A DNA stretch of 64,000 nucleotides from Nocardia coubleae NBRC 108252. GTDB lineage: Bacteria; Actinomycetota; Actinomycetes; Mycobacteriales; Mycobacteriaceae. The notes under the pieces are model-generated. The model saw nothing but the letters and a program-made list of their open reading frames with translations, was not told where the DNA came from and made no database searches. Made by a program: the position numbers and the translations under genes. The DNA lies in contig NZ_BDBD01000004.1 in assembly GCF_001612805.1 (NCBI RefSeq), positions 434,001 through 498,000 on the forward strand. The letters run 5' to 3'. Below are positions 26,956 to 41,547 of the stretch, one piece after another. Within the stretch, counting starts at the first letter, position 1. The number at the start of each line of letters is the position of its first letter.

Positions 26956-26968
26956 GTGTTCCGTGAGG

Positions 26969-30501
<3,533 letters not shown>

Positions 30502-30512
30502 CGCGCACCCGG

Positions 30513-31712
30513 TCATAACAGCGGGGCCAGGTCGCCGCGTTCGCCGATCACCACCTCGTCGAGTTCGAGCCAGTCCGCCATCTCCCGCAGCGCGCCGCGC
30601 AGCGCGTGGGCGGTCTCGGCGGTGGCGTGGCCGGGTTCGGCGAACGCGGCGGGCGCGAGCAGCCGCCCGGTCGCGCGTTCGGCGCGCAGGTCTACCCGGC
30701 CGACGAGCTTGCCGTCGAGCAGGAACGGGAAGACGTAATACCCGTGCACCCGTTGGGGTTCGGGTGTGTAGATCTCGATGCGGTAGTGGAAGTCGAAGAT
30801 CCGCTGCGTGCGCGGCCGGAAGAAGATGAGCGGGTCGAACGGGCACAGCAGGGCCGCACCGGTGATCCGGCGCGGGATACTCGCCTCCGGGTGCAGGTAG
30901 GCCGGTGCGTCCCAGCCGTCGACATCGACCGGGACGAGTTCGCCCGCGTCGACGAGTTCGGCGATGGCCGGGGCACTCTGGCGGCGGTGCAGCCGGTAGT
31001 AGTCGCGCAGGTCGGGCTCGGTGGCGATGCCGAGCGCCCGGCTCGCGCGGCGCACCAGCTCCCGCACCGCGTCGGCTTCGGCGATCTCACGCTCACGGAT
31101 GTCGGCGGAGACGACGCGCTCGGTGAGGTCGTAGTGGCGGGTGAACCCGACCCGGCGCGCGGTGGACAACTCGCCCGCGGCGAACAGCTGTTCGCAGATC
31201 AGTTTGGTGTCGCTGAGATTCCACCAGGTGCCCTTGGGTCGCGGCTTGTCGAGTTCGAGATGCCGTTCGATCTCGCGGGCGCTGGCCGCACCGACCTCGG
31301 TGACCACGTCGAGGATGTCCTTGCCGAGCGTCGGGTTGCGTTCGGCCGCCTTCCGCATGCCCGCCCACCGGCCGTGTTCGTATTCGGCCATGCGCCACCG
31401 CATCAGCGGCCAGTCGGCGACCGGGATGAGCGCGGCCTCGTGTGCCCAGTACTCGACGAGGCCGCGCCTGGCGCGTGGGCTGTCGCTCCAGGCGGCGCCG
31501 TCGAGCAGGGTGCGATCGTAGGGGCCGATCCGGCTGAACACCGGCGCGTAGTGGGCGCGTACCACCGCCGAGACCGAATCCAGTTGCAGCAGACGGGTTC
31601 TGGCCACCACATCGAGAATCGCCCGCCGTTTGGGGTTGGCCGGGCGGCGTTTGCCGAAACCCTGGGCGGCCAGCGCGATCCGCCGGGCCGCCGCCGCATT
31701 CATCCGCTGCAT
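30513..31712 (-). CDS. Winged-helix protein of the AlkZ/YcaQ DNA glycosylase family
   Basis: A tandem winged-helix protein of 399 residues. The family includes AlkZ and YcaQ, which unhook DNA interstrand crosslinks. The catalytic region has LLQLDSVSAVVRAHYAPVFS, in which the QLD matches the Q-x-D motif of the YcaQ branch rather than the Q-x-Q of AlkZ. Other blocks are YWAHEAALIPVADWPLMRWR, DPLIFFRPRTQRIF and YYVFPFLLDGKLVGRVDLRA, all typical. The ATG at 31712 has GGTGG upstream, and a second ATG at 31703 is possible. A role in alkylation or crosslink repair is inferred from the family. Confidence 0.87.
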   Translation of the reverse strand: MQRMNAAAARRIALAAQGFGKRRPANPKRRAILDVVARTRLLQLDSVSAVVRAHYAPVFSRIGPYDRTLLDGAAWSDSPRARRGLVEYWAHEAALIPVADWPLMRWRMAEYEHGRWAGMRKAAERNPTLGKDILDVVTEVGAASAREIERHLELDKPRPKGTWWNLSDTKLICEQLFAAGELSTARRVGFTRHYDLTERVVSADIREREIAEADAVRELVRRASRALGIATEPDLRDYYRLHRRQSAPAIAELVDAGELVPVDVDGWDAPAYLHPEASIPRRITGAALLCPFDPLIFFRPRTQRIFDFHYRIEIYTPEPQRVHGYYVFPFLLDGKLVGRVDLRAERATGRLLAPAAFAEPGHATAETAHALRGALREMADWLELDEVVIGERGDLAPLL

Positions 31713-31748
31713 GCCACCACCCTGGCACAGGGGTACGACAGGTTCCGG

Positions 31749-32774
31749 TCAGGTGGAAACCCGCACGTCACCGGCGGTATCGATCTCGATGCGCCGGTCA
31801 CCGTCGGGTCCGGTGGCCAGCACCGTCGCCACCCAGCGCCTACCGATGGGCAGCACCCGCACGGTGACGGTGCCCGCCCGGGCCGCGTCCAGTGCCTCGA
31901 CGGCGGCCTCGATCACGTTGCGCCGCACCCATTCCGGGACACCACGGAAGCCACCGTCGTCGAGCAGTGTCACCTCCACGCCGCGCGCCCGCGCCCCCCG
32001 TGCGGCGGCGCTGAGGCGTTCGGTGACCAGTTCGGGGGCGCGCAATCCGTCGCGCAGTTCGGCTTCGAGCAGCCTGCACTGTTCGCGTTCGTCGTCGGTG
32101 AGTTCGCGGCCCTCGGCGATGCGGGTCAGGATCGGGCCCGCCACCTGGTCGAGCCGGACCAGCTGACGGTCCCGCTCGGCGGTCGCCGCGTGCAGGGCCG
32201 CCTCGGTGGCGGCGCGTAGATTCGCCTGCGATCCCAGCTCGCGCAGCGAGCGCTGGGTGGGCCGCACGATGGCCATGAACACCGTCACCGCGCCGACGGT
32301 CGCGATCGGGGTCAGCGCGCGCACCACGGTTTCCGCGTGCCAGTCGGTGAACACCCCGAGTGTCATGAGCACCGAGGCGGCCGCGGCCACGCCGAGCCAG
32401 GCCGCACCGACCCGCCCGCGCAGGACGAGCATGGCCAGCAGGTACGAAGTGGGATAGGCCGTCCACAACTGGTTGGAGAAGCCCGAAGGGTTCTGCACCC
32501 ACGGCACGGTCAGCGCCATCGCCATCGGTCCGGCGGCCGCGACGAACACCGTGGGCGGCCAGGGCAACGGATCCATCGGGAACACCAGCACCACCAGCGC
32601 GGCCGCCGCCATCAGCAGCAGCGCGGCCGTGGCGGGCAGTAGTGGGGCGATGCCGAAGTTCACCCGCAGGTGCATCACGATGGTCGCTTCGAAGATGACG
32701 ACGAACAGCCAGGCGGTTCCGTCGCTGAGGCCGAACAGGTCACGCATCCCGAACGGCAGGTCGCGCTCAGCCAT
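31749..32774 (-). CDS. Membrane protein resembling a degenerate sensor kinase
   Basis: A 341-residue protein with about six hydrophobic helices (residues 20-180) followed by a cytoplasmic helical segment, ATEAALHAATAERDRQLVRL. The C-terminal part occupies the place of a kinase ATPase domain, with N-box-like VRRNVIEAAVEALDAARAG, but there is no phospho-His and no DxGxG motif. It therefore looks like a catalytically dead kinase. The start at 32774 overlaps the upstream kinase stop by 8 bases. The three-gene operon order (regulator, kinase, this gene) suggests an accessory or heterodimer partner of the kinase. Confidence 0.72.
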   Translation of the reverse strand: MAERDLPFGMRDLFGLSDGTAWLFVVIFEATIVMHLRVNFGIAPLLPATAALLLMAAAALVVLVFPMDPLPWPPTVFVAAAGPMAMALTVPWVQNPSGFSNQLWTAYPTSYLLAMLVLRGRVGAAWLGVAAAASVLMTLGVFTDWHAETVVRALTPIATVGAVTVFMAIVRPTQRSLRELGSQANLRAATEAALHAATAERDRQLVRLDQVAGPILTRIAEGRELTDDEREQCRLLEAELRDGLRAPELVTERLSAAARGARARGVEVTLLDDGGFRGVPEWVRRNVIEAAVEALDAARAGTVTVRVLPIGRRWVATVLATGPDGDRRIEIDTAGDVRVST

Positions 32775-33981
32775 CGCTGGCCCACACCAGGGTGACCACG
32801 GTGCCCGCGCCGGGCGAGGACTCGACGAACGCCGCGCCGCCCGCGAGGGTGCGCATGCGGCCGAGGATGCTGCCGGCGATGCCCATCCGGTCGGCCGGGA
32901 CGCGGGCCGGGTCGAAGCCGACGCCGTCGTCGGTGAGCACCACCCGGATGCCACCGGTCGCGATGGTCACCGACAAGCCACGCCGGACGATGCGACCGGG
33001 TGTACCCGCATGGCGCAAGCTGTTGCGCACCGCCTCCATGAGTGCCGCGCCGAGTACCCGCGCCGATTCCACCGGCAGCCGCAGGTCGGCACCGCGTGAG
33101 GAAACCTGAACGGGCAGTTCGGGATCCACTTCGCGCACCGCGTCGCGCAGGAACTCGACCGTGGCGGCGGCGTCGAAGTGGTCGATCTCGGGGGCGTTGC
33201 GCGACTGTTCGAGCTGTTCGAGGGTGCGCGCGGCCTGGCGGCGCAGCACCGGCGTCGACCCGGCACTGCGTGAGGCCTCCAGCAGGGTCGACAGCACCGC
33301 GTCGTGGATGAGTGCGGCGAAGCGGGCGCCTTCGCGTTCGCGGGCGGTGGTCGCCGCGACCGTCGCGGCACGCACCCGCTGCCGGATGGCCTCCCGGTCG
33401 ACGCGTTCGGCGGCGGCCCGCGCGTACACCACGCACCACAGGAACAGCGCGGCCACACCGAGCGCCCGGGTGATGTCACCGACCAGCGTCCACATCGAAC
33501 TGCCCGGGATCACCAGCACATTCGACACCGCGGCCACCGTCGCCAGCAGCGCGACGAAGACCGCAGCCACCCGCCGTGGCCATGCCAGACCGGCCGCCAG
33601 CGCACCGACGGCCAGTCCTCGGTAGGGCCAGGACGCGAACGAGCCGATGTAGGTCACCGAGTACAGCAGCGGTGTCACCGCCGCCGCCGCGAGATAGACC
33701 ACCGCGGCGGCCCCGGCCGCACGCCGGATGGCGCGCACCGGGCCGCGCGCCGACACGATCGCCAGCACCGCGAACAGCACATAGGCGGACACGAGGTGGA
33801 TCTCGGGCCAGCGGGCGAGGTAGACCGGTTGCACCAGCACCGCGGGCAATTCGAGCATCATCACGATCAGCGCACCGATCCCGATGACCACTCCGAGCCT
33901 GCGCAGGATCTGATCGGTCGCCGCGTGCGACAGGTCGATCTCGGCGACAGGTGCGGGCGCGGCGGCGACCGCGGTGCTCAC
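32767..33981 (-). CDS. Sensor histidine kinase-like protein (NarL/DesK type)
   Basis: A 404-residue membrane protein with five or six hydrophobic helices in the first 180 residues. The H-box is FAALIHDAVLSTLLEASRS, in which His-Asp is followed by Ala-Val-Leu-Ser rather than Val-Val-Ala-Q. The ATPase has N-box LMEAVRNSLRHAG and G1-box LTDDGVGFDPARVP. The GTG start at 33981 overlaps the regulator stop by 4 bases. It is the likely partner of the LuxR-type response regulator upstream. The signal is unknown. Confidence 0.83.
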   Translation of the reverse strand: MSTAVAAAPAPVAEIDLSHAATDQILRRLGVVIGIGALIVMMLELPAVLVQPVYLARWPEIHLVSAYVLFAVLAIVSARGPVRAIRRAAGAAAVVYLAAAAVTPLLYSVTYIGSFASWPYRGLAVGALAAGLAWPRRVAAVFVALLATVAAVSNVLVIPGSSMWTLVGDITRALGVAALFLWCVVYARAAAERVDREAIRQRVRAATVAATTAREREGARFAALIHDAVLSTLLEASRSAGSTPVLRRQAARTLEQLEQSRNAPEIDHFDAAATVEFLRDAVREVDPELPVQVSSRGADLRLPVESARVLGAALMEAVRNSLRHAGTPGRIVRRGLSVTIATGGIRVVLTDDGVGFDPARVPADRMGIAGSILGRMRTLAGGAAFVESSPGAGTVVTLVWASDG

Positions 33982-34643
33982 GTGCGCTGCTGCCTCTCCG
34001 GCACGGGCAGCCACCCGTCCTCGACGGCCCGTTTGTACAGGTCGGTCTTGGTGGGCGCGGGCCTGCCCGCATCGGCGTATTTCTGCCGGATGCGGCCGAG
34101 GTAGTCGTTGACGGTCTGCTCCGACAGCCCCGTCAGGCGGGCCACACGCGAGGCCTTCTCGCCCGAGGCGTAGAGCATGAGCACTTCCTCCTGGCGCGGG
34201 CTCAGGCCCACGTCGGACAGCTGCGGGTCGCCATCGATGGCGGCGGCCCAGTCGGTGGTGACCACCTGTTCGCCGGAGGCGGCGCGGCGCACGGCATCGA
34301 CCACGGTGGCCGCGCCCTCGGATTTGCGCAGCACGCCGAGCACGCCCGCCTTCGCGGCCGAGCGGACGAGGAAGGCGTTGTCGGCGCCGGTGAACACCAG
34401 CACCTCGATGCCGCGCTCGCGCAGCGCGGTGACGTTGTCCTCGGGGCTCGATCCGTCGGGCAGGCGCAGGTCGAGCACCACCAGGTCCAGGTCGTCGGCG
34501 TCGGCGAGCAAGCCCGCGACGGTCTCGGCGGTGGCGACCAGTTCCAGGTCGGGTTCGGGGCCGAGCATGGCGGCCAACCCGATCGCCACCGATTCGTGGT
34601 CCTCGACCAACCCGATCCGTCGCACCGTCTGCACCTCGGTCAC
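33978..34643 (-). CDS. NarL/LuxR-family response regulator
   Basis: A 221-residue two-domain regulator. The receiver has the acidic pair in LVEDHES, the phospho-acceptor Asp in LVVLDLRLPDG, the Thr in VLVFTGADNA and the Lys in VLRKSEGAATV. The C-terminal HTH is LSPRQEEVLMLYASGEKASRV...TVNDYLGRIRQKY. I chose the GTG at 34643, which has GGGGAG six bases upstream; an ATG at 34670 is also in frame. It is the first gene of the operon with the kinase and the degenerate kinase, all coupled by overlaps. Confidence 0.88.
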   Translation of the reverse strand: MTEVQTVRRIGLVEDHESVAIGLAAMLGPEPDLELVATAETVAGLLADADDLDLVVLDLRLPDGSSPEDNVTALRERGIEVLVFTGADNAFLVRSAAKAGVLGVLRKSEGAATVVDAVRRAASGEQVVTTDWAAAIDGDPQLSDVGLSPRQEEVLMLYASGEKASRVARLTGLSEQTVNDYLGRIRQKYADAGRPAPTKTDLYKRAVEDGWLPVPERQQRT

Positions 34644-34756
34644 CGACCACTCCCCATCTCGAACACCCATCCGCGGCCAGCCCGCAACACGTCGGGTCGA
34701 GTTCTACCGTATCGCCGGCGCGGATGTCAGCCACCAGAATTCGGGGCGAACCCCGC

Positions 34757-35209
34757 TTACCCCATCAGACCTGCGGCGATGGTGGCTCCGAGCTCCCAGC
34801 AACGCTCCAGTTCGGCCTTGCCCGGCGGCCCCGACACCACCACCGGCGCGGCCGCGCGCGTCCACCCGAGCCCGGTGGTGATCCGCTCGACACTCGCCTC
34901 GGCACCCTCGGTGCCCTCGTTGCCGTGCAGGTACAGCCCGTAGGGACGACCGCGGGTGGAGTCCAGGCACGGGTAGTAGATGGTGTCGAAGGCGTGTTTG
35001 AGGGCGCCGCTCATGTAGCCGAGGTTGGCCGGGGTGCCGAGCAGGTAGCCGTCGGCCTCCAGCACGTCGACGGCGGTGACAGCCAACGCGGCTCGGCGCA
35101 CCACTTCCACGCCCTCGATCTCCGGGTCGGTGGCACCGGACAGGACCGCTTCGAACATCGCCTGCGTGTGCGGCGAGGGGGTGTGGTGGACGATCAGCAA
35201 CCGGGCCAT
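34757..35209 (-). CDS. Flavodoxin/NAD(P)H-dependent FMN reductase-like protein
   Basis: A 150-residue flavodoxin-fold protein. The FMN-phosphate loop is HHTPSPHTQAMFEA near residue 8, and the second flavin loop is GTPANLGYMSGALKHAFD, with a C-terminal Rossmann-like helix. The ATG at 35209 opens directly at the first strand MARLLIVHH. It lies downstream of dapB and a TPR-membrane gene, the same context as the mycobacterial Rv2771c-Rv2773c group. The electron donor and acceptor are unknown. Confidence 0.85.
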   Translation of the reverse strand: MARLLIVHHTPSPHTQAMFEAVLSGATDPEIEGVEVVRRAALAVTAVDVLEADGYLLGTPANLGYMSGALKHAFDTIYYPCLDSTRGRPYGLYLHGNEGTEGAEASVERITTGLGWTRAAAPVVVSGPPGKAELERCWELGATIAAGLMG

Positions 35210-35212
35210 GAG

Positions 35213-37633
<2,421 letters not shown>

Positions 37634-37768
37634 GGCGCGAACCTACCGCGCCATCGGCATTGCCGGACCCGGGATTCGGCGTTAATCTCGTTCCCGGTGA
37701 CGGTGCTCCTGTCGGCCGCCTTGTACCGAGCCCAGGGTCGGCGCCGTCACGAACCAAGGAGAAATCCC

Positions 37769-38164
37769 CTGTCAGTACAGTTCAATCACACCATTGTCGG
37801 ATGTCGGGACAATAGGGAAACCGCCGAATTCTGGGCGGACATCCTCGGGTTGGACATAGGAAAAGAGTGGGGTCCGTTCATTCCCATCCCGCTCGACAAC
37901 GGTGTCACGTTCGATTTCGCGAAGGTGCCGCCGTTCGTTTCCGAGATCCAGCCGCAGCACTACGCGTTCCTGGTCTCCGAAGCCGAGTTCGACGCGGCCT
38001 ATGCCAAGATCCAGCGCTACAAGCTGGACCATTGGGCCGATCCGCAGCAGCACGGCGTCAACGAGATCAATCACAACGACGGGGGCCGAGGCGTGTACTT
38101 CCTCGACCCCAACGGCCATTTCCTGGAACTGATCACCGTGCCCTACGGCGGTTGGCCCACATAA
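37769..38164 (+). CDS. VOC family protein with probable CTG start
   Basis: A 131-residue single-module VOC protein starting MSVQFNHTIVGCRDNRETAEFWADIL if the CTG at 37769 is read as Met. AAGGAG lies seven bases upstream of that CTG, and no ATG, GTG or TTG sits at the expected family N-terminus. Metal ligands are H7, the His in QHYAFLVSE and the Glu of HFLELITVPY. The substrate is unknown. A strong terminator follows. An upstream TTG would add unrelated Arg-rich sequence. Confidence 0.85.
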   Translation: MSVQFNHTIVGCRDNRETAEFWADILGLDIGKEWGPFIPIPLDNGVTFDFAKVPPFVSEIQPQHYAFLVSEAEFDAAYAKIQRYKLDHWADPQQHGVNEINHNDGGRGVYFLDPNGHFLELITVPYGGWPT

Positions 38165-38171
38165 ATGCCCG

Positions 38172-38207
38172 ACCCCGTCCGGCCGTTTAACCCCGGCCGG
38201 ACGGGGT
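38172..38207. terminator. Bidirectional terminator
   Basis: Perfect 13-bp stem ACCCCGTCCGGCC (38172-38184) and its complement (38195-38207), with a 10-base loop containing TTTAA. It lies between the convergent VOC and MFS genes. Confidence 0.88.
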
Positions 38208-38212
38208 GCTCC

Positions 38213-39412
38213 TCAGCCTTTCGCCCGGCTGCCGCGCAGCCCGAGCAGGGCGGCCAGCACACAGGCCACGGCGACGATCGCGATGAACCACGGGAATACC
38301 GTCGCGATTCCCCAGGTGGTCGCCGCCCAGCCCGCCGCGAGCGTCGGCAAAGCCATTGCCGAATACGCGAGCAGGTAATAGGCCGACATCGTTTCTCCGC
38401 GCCGATGCGGCGGCACCACTTCCGACAGATGGCGCAGCGAACCACCGAAGCCGAGCCCGAACGTCGCGCCTAGCACCAGCCCCGCGATCAGCACGGCCGC
38501 CGGTTGCCTGGTGGCCAGCGCCGGAATCGTGGCAAGCAGCGCGGCGGCCATCCCGAGGTCACCGATGATCGCGGCCTTGCGCGCCGGAATGCGGGTGGCG
38601 AACAATTGCGCGAGCGCACCGGCCAGGGCGGTCGAAGCCACCACCGCCCCACCGAACACCAGGTTGTGCACGCCGGTTTTCGCGGCAGCCAGCGACGGAT
38701 ACAGCGACAGCAGCACACCGAGCACCGACCAGGCGGCCATCACCCCGATCGCGGAGAACCAGAAATCTGCCCTGATCTCCTGGGGGACAGCGGGTTTGGC
38801 GATCGTGATGCGACCCTTCACGCGCGCGACGTGCGGTTCGCGCAACGCGAGGATCCCGGCCGCGGCGGCCAGGCAGATCACCGCGATCACCACGTACGGC
38901 GTGCGCAGCGGCGACGGCGCGTACTGGGCGAGCACAGCGGTGCCGAGCACCGCGATCGCGATGCCCACATTGAACGCCACCCCGCTGAGCTGACCGGACC
39001 GCGCGCCCCGCTCGGGTCGCAGATCCAGCAGCGCGGCGGCACCTGCCACCACGGTTGCCCCGACCGCCGCGCCGTGCAGGGCTCGCGCCAGCAGCAACAT
39101 CGGCACCGAGTCGGCGAGCAGGAAGGCCAGCAGCCCGAGGATCATGGTGGCGAACGCGCCGACGATCACCGGCTTGCGCCCGATCACGTCGGACACGCGA
39201 CCCGACACCAGTACCGCGCCGAGCGCGGCCACGGCGTACACGGCGAAGACCATCGTGGTGGTGAACGGCGACAGGTGCCATTCGGTTTCGTAGATTCCGT
39301 ACAGCGGGGCGGGCGCCCCGGAGACACCGAGTGCCACGCCGGTGGCGGCGAGGACCAGCCCGTAGGCCCACCGCTGACCGGTTTCGGTCGGCACCATCGT
39401 TGTCGCTGCCAT
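38213..39412 (-). CDS. MFS transporter
   Basis: A 399-residue major facilitator with twelve hydrophobic helices. The loop 2-3 motif is SGRVSDVIGRKPVIVG. The middle loop after helix six carries REPHVARVKGRITI. I chose the ATG at 39412 (MAATTMVPTETGQRW), which has GGGGG five bases upstream; upstream in-frame ATGs are weaker. It is divergent from an ArsR-type regulator and shares a 92-base promoter with an inverted repeat. The arrangement suggests an efflux pump controlled by that regulator. The substrate is unknown. Confidence 0.87.
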   Translation of the reverse strand: MAATTMVPTETGQRWAYGLVLAATGVALGVSGAPAPLYGIYETEWHLSPFTTTMVFAVYAVAALGAVLVSGRVSDVIGRKPVIVGAFATMILGLLAFLLADSVPMLLLARALHGAAVGATVVAGAAALLDLRPERGARSGQLSGVAFNVGIAIAVLGTAVLAQYAPSPLRTPYVVIAVICLAAAAGILALREPHVARVKGRITIAKPAVPQEIRADFWFSAIGVMAAWSVLGVLLSLYPSLAAAKTGVHNLVFGGAVVASTALAGALAQLFATRIPARKAAIIGDLGMAAALLATIPALATRQPAAVLIAGLVLGATFGLGFGGSLRHLSEVVPPHRRGETMSAYYLLAYSAMALPTLAAGWAATTWGIATVFPWFIAIVAVACVLAALLGLRGSRAKG

Positions 39413-39431
39413 CGCAGCCCCCATCAGGTGA

Positions 39432-39486
39432 GTTTGATAACCATCGAACGAACCCGACCCTACGCCGGGTATGATGACTATCAAAC
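39432..39486. promoter_or_regulatory. Inverted-repeat operator in the MFS/ArsR promoter
   Basis: GTTTGATAACCATC (39432-39445) and GATGACTATCAAAC (39473-39486) are inverted copies agreeing at 12 of 14 positions. They lie between the divergent start codons. The right arm is just upstream of the regulator ribosome-binding site. They are the likely binding sites of the ArsR-type protein at 39505. Confidence 0.7.
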
Positions 39487-39504
39487 CCGGGAGTGAGGTA
39501 GATC

Positions 39505-39864
39505 ATGACGCAGGCTAAAGATCTCCCCGCGGCGCCCACCCTGCCCGTGGCGGAGCTGCCCGCCGTACTCGGCGCGCTGCACGATCCCGTGCGCCTGGAA
39601 ATGGTGCGCCGCCTGAGCAACGCGGGCAGCCCGCTGCGCTGCTCGGCGCTCTACGACGCGATCAACAAGTCCACCGCGACACACCACTTCAAGATCCTGC
39701 GCGAAGCGGGTCTCATCGAGCGCCTCACCCTCGACGGCCAGACCTATCAGCGCCTGCGCACCGAAGATGTCGAATCGGCGGTCCCTGGATTGCTCCCCGC
39801 GGTCGTCGCCGCCGCCAACAGCGCTGCCGCGGCTGACGAGCGGCAGTCCTGCCCACGCGCCTAA
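39505..39864 (+). CDS. ArsR-family winged-helix regulator
   Basis: A 119-residue HTH protein. The DNA-binding unit spans about residues 20-85 (LHDPVRLEMVRRLSNAG, INKSTATHHFKILREAGLIE, then the wing LTLDGQTYQRLR). There is no CxC metal site near the recognition helix, and the only Cys residues (in RCSAL and the C-terminal SCPRA) do not form a canonical metal motif, so it probably senses a small molecule. It is divergent from the MFS gene and likely represses it. GTGAGGTAGATC precedes the ATG. Confidence 0.87.
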   Translation: MTQAKDLPAAPTLPVAELPAVLGALHDPVRLEMVRRLSNAGSPLRCSALYDAINKSTATHHFKILREAGLIERLTLDGQTYQRLRTEDVESAVPGLLPAVVAAANSAAAADERQSCPRA

Positions 39865-39926
39865 CGGTCACGGAGCGCCGGAGCCGACACCTGCTGCCGC
39901 GCGGCCCCGCGGACCGGTTGCCGCTG

Positions 39927-41432
39927 TCACCGGGTCGGGGTCACGGCTGGTACCCCCGTGACAGTCGGTGGTACGACCAGAGTCGGAACCCGCAGGGTCG
40001 GCATCGTCGGGAACTCGCGCGGTGAGATCGTCGGTGGTGCGGGCACCTTCACGAACTCACGCCCGCGCACCTCACCGTCGACGATTTCGCCGCCACCCCA
40101 CCACACAGCCGCACCCGCCCCGGCCAGCAGGGCGCACACGATCGCCGCGATCACGGGCAGCCTGCGGTATCCCGCTCGATCGCGCCAGATCCCGATTCCG
40201 GCTTCCAGGACCAGGGTGAACAACACCGCACCGACCACGGCGAGGAACGCACCGAATACGGCAGGCTGACGCGCGAATCCGCGTGCGAGACCGGCGACGA
40301 CGACCAGCGGCACCACGCAGATGCCGAGCACCATGATCTGCATTGCCGCGAAGTCGAAGCCGTCTTCCGGATCAGGGTCGTCACGGCCCGGTCGCAACCA
40401 TGCCGTGTACAGCAGCAGATGCGCGAGCGCGGCCCCGAGCGCGCCGAGCACCAGCAGCCAGCTCCCGATCCGGATGAATGCCACGTACTCCGACCGCATC
40501 GCCACCGCGCCGAGTACGACACCGAACGCCGAGCCGACCACCACGAGCAGCGCGAACACCACGCGCGGGCGCAGCACGCGAGCCCGCAGATACCCGTCGG
40601 GCAGCTGCTTGCGCAGCTTGTGGAACACCCCGAACCAGGCGAGCGGAATCGCTGCCAGCAGCACCGGCGACACGATTCGGAGCAGCATCGCTGGCGCCCA
40701 CATCGCCACGGCCGCATAGCAACCCGCGAAGAACCACACCCACGCCGCGAGTCGCATCAGCGCTCGCCAGTGCACTTCGGCGAGCAGCCGTCTCGCTTTG
40801 CTGTCCGTCGGCGCCTGGGCGAGGACACCGCGCAGCGTCGCCACCGCCGACTGCCTGCCGCCTTCGACGCCGCCGAACTCGAGCTGCGCCTGCATGCGGA
40901 GCAGGTCTGTGTGGGTCGGGTCGAGCTGGAGTCCCGCGCCGACATGGCGCCGGATCCCGTCGAAGTCGCCGAGACGCTGGTAGATCTCGGCGGCGGAGCA
41001 GTGCACACCGGCGTCGTCGGGCGCGAGTTCGACGGCCTCGCCGACGAGCACGGCGGCCCGGCCGCTGTCGCCGGCCGGTCCGAACGCGGTCATCCACGCC
41101 GCGAGCAACAGCGACGCGGGTTCGTGGGGCAACAACCGCAGGACGGTATCGCTGTGCTCGCGCGCCCGCCCCCACTCCCCCAGCATCGCCGCGCACATGG
41201 CGGCCAGCATCTGCGCTTCGGGCAGTTCCGGGTCGGCACCGACGGCGCGCCCCGCCCACCGCAACGCCTCTTGTGGATCGTCCAGCGCGAAGGCCGTGTT
41301 CCCCAGCGCCACAAGCAATTCCGGGTCGTCCGGCGCCTGCGCCAACACAGCCCCCAGAATCCCCCGAGCCTCCTCGGCCCGCCCGATCTCCAAAGCCACC
41401 CGCGCCCGCTCGAGCGCCGCCTGCACCGGCAC
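39927..41432 (-). CDS. TPR-membrane protein, downstream member of a tandem pair
   Basis: A 501-residue protein starting at the GTG 41432 (VPVQAALERARVALEIGR), with GGGAGGGGG nine bases upstream. Residues about 1-220 are TPR-like repeats (ALGNTAFALDDPQEALRWAGRAV and others). About eight hydrophobic helices follow (residues 230-440), and the tail is a Thr/Pro/Val-rich region with repeated VPTLVVPPTVT-like elements that is probably extracytoplasmic. I do not recognise the family. It is a clear paralogue of the gene upstream (41548-43125), sharing LRLAAWVW, LLVLGALGAALAHLL and RQPAV blocks. Confidence 0.75.
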   Translation of the reverse strand: MPVQAALERARVALEIGRAEEARGILGAVLAQAPDDPELLVALGNTAFALDDPQEALRWAGRAVGADPELPEAQMLAAMCAAMLGEWGRAREHSDTVLRLLPHEPASLLLAAWMTAFGPAGDSGRAAVLVGEAVELAPDDAGVHCSAAEIYQRLGDFDGIRRHVGAGLQLDPTHTDLLRMQAQLEFGGVEGGRQSAVATLRGVLAQAPTDSKARRLLAEVHWRALMRLAAWVWFFAGCYAAVAMWAPAMLLRIVSPVLLAAIPLAWFGVFHKLRKQLPDGYLRARVLRPRVVFALLVVVGSAFGVVLGAVAMRSEYVAFIRIGSWLLVLGALGAALAHLLLYTAWLRPGRDDPDPEDGFDFAAMQIMVLGICVVPLVVVAGLARGFARQPAVFGAFLAVVGAVLFTLVLEAGIGIWRDRAGYRRLPVIAAIVCALLAGAGAAVWWGGGEIVDGEVRGREFVKVPAPPTISPREFPTMPTLRVPTLVVPPTVTGVPAVTPTR

Positions 41433-41547
41433 GACTCTCTGCCCCCTCCCCTGGATTCCTCCGGCGCACACTACCGCCGTCGAGGTATTCAGGCCGCCCT
41501 ACCTGCCGATCAAGACTCAGGTCGGGACGCCGAGAACATCGGAGTGA

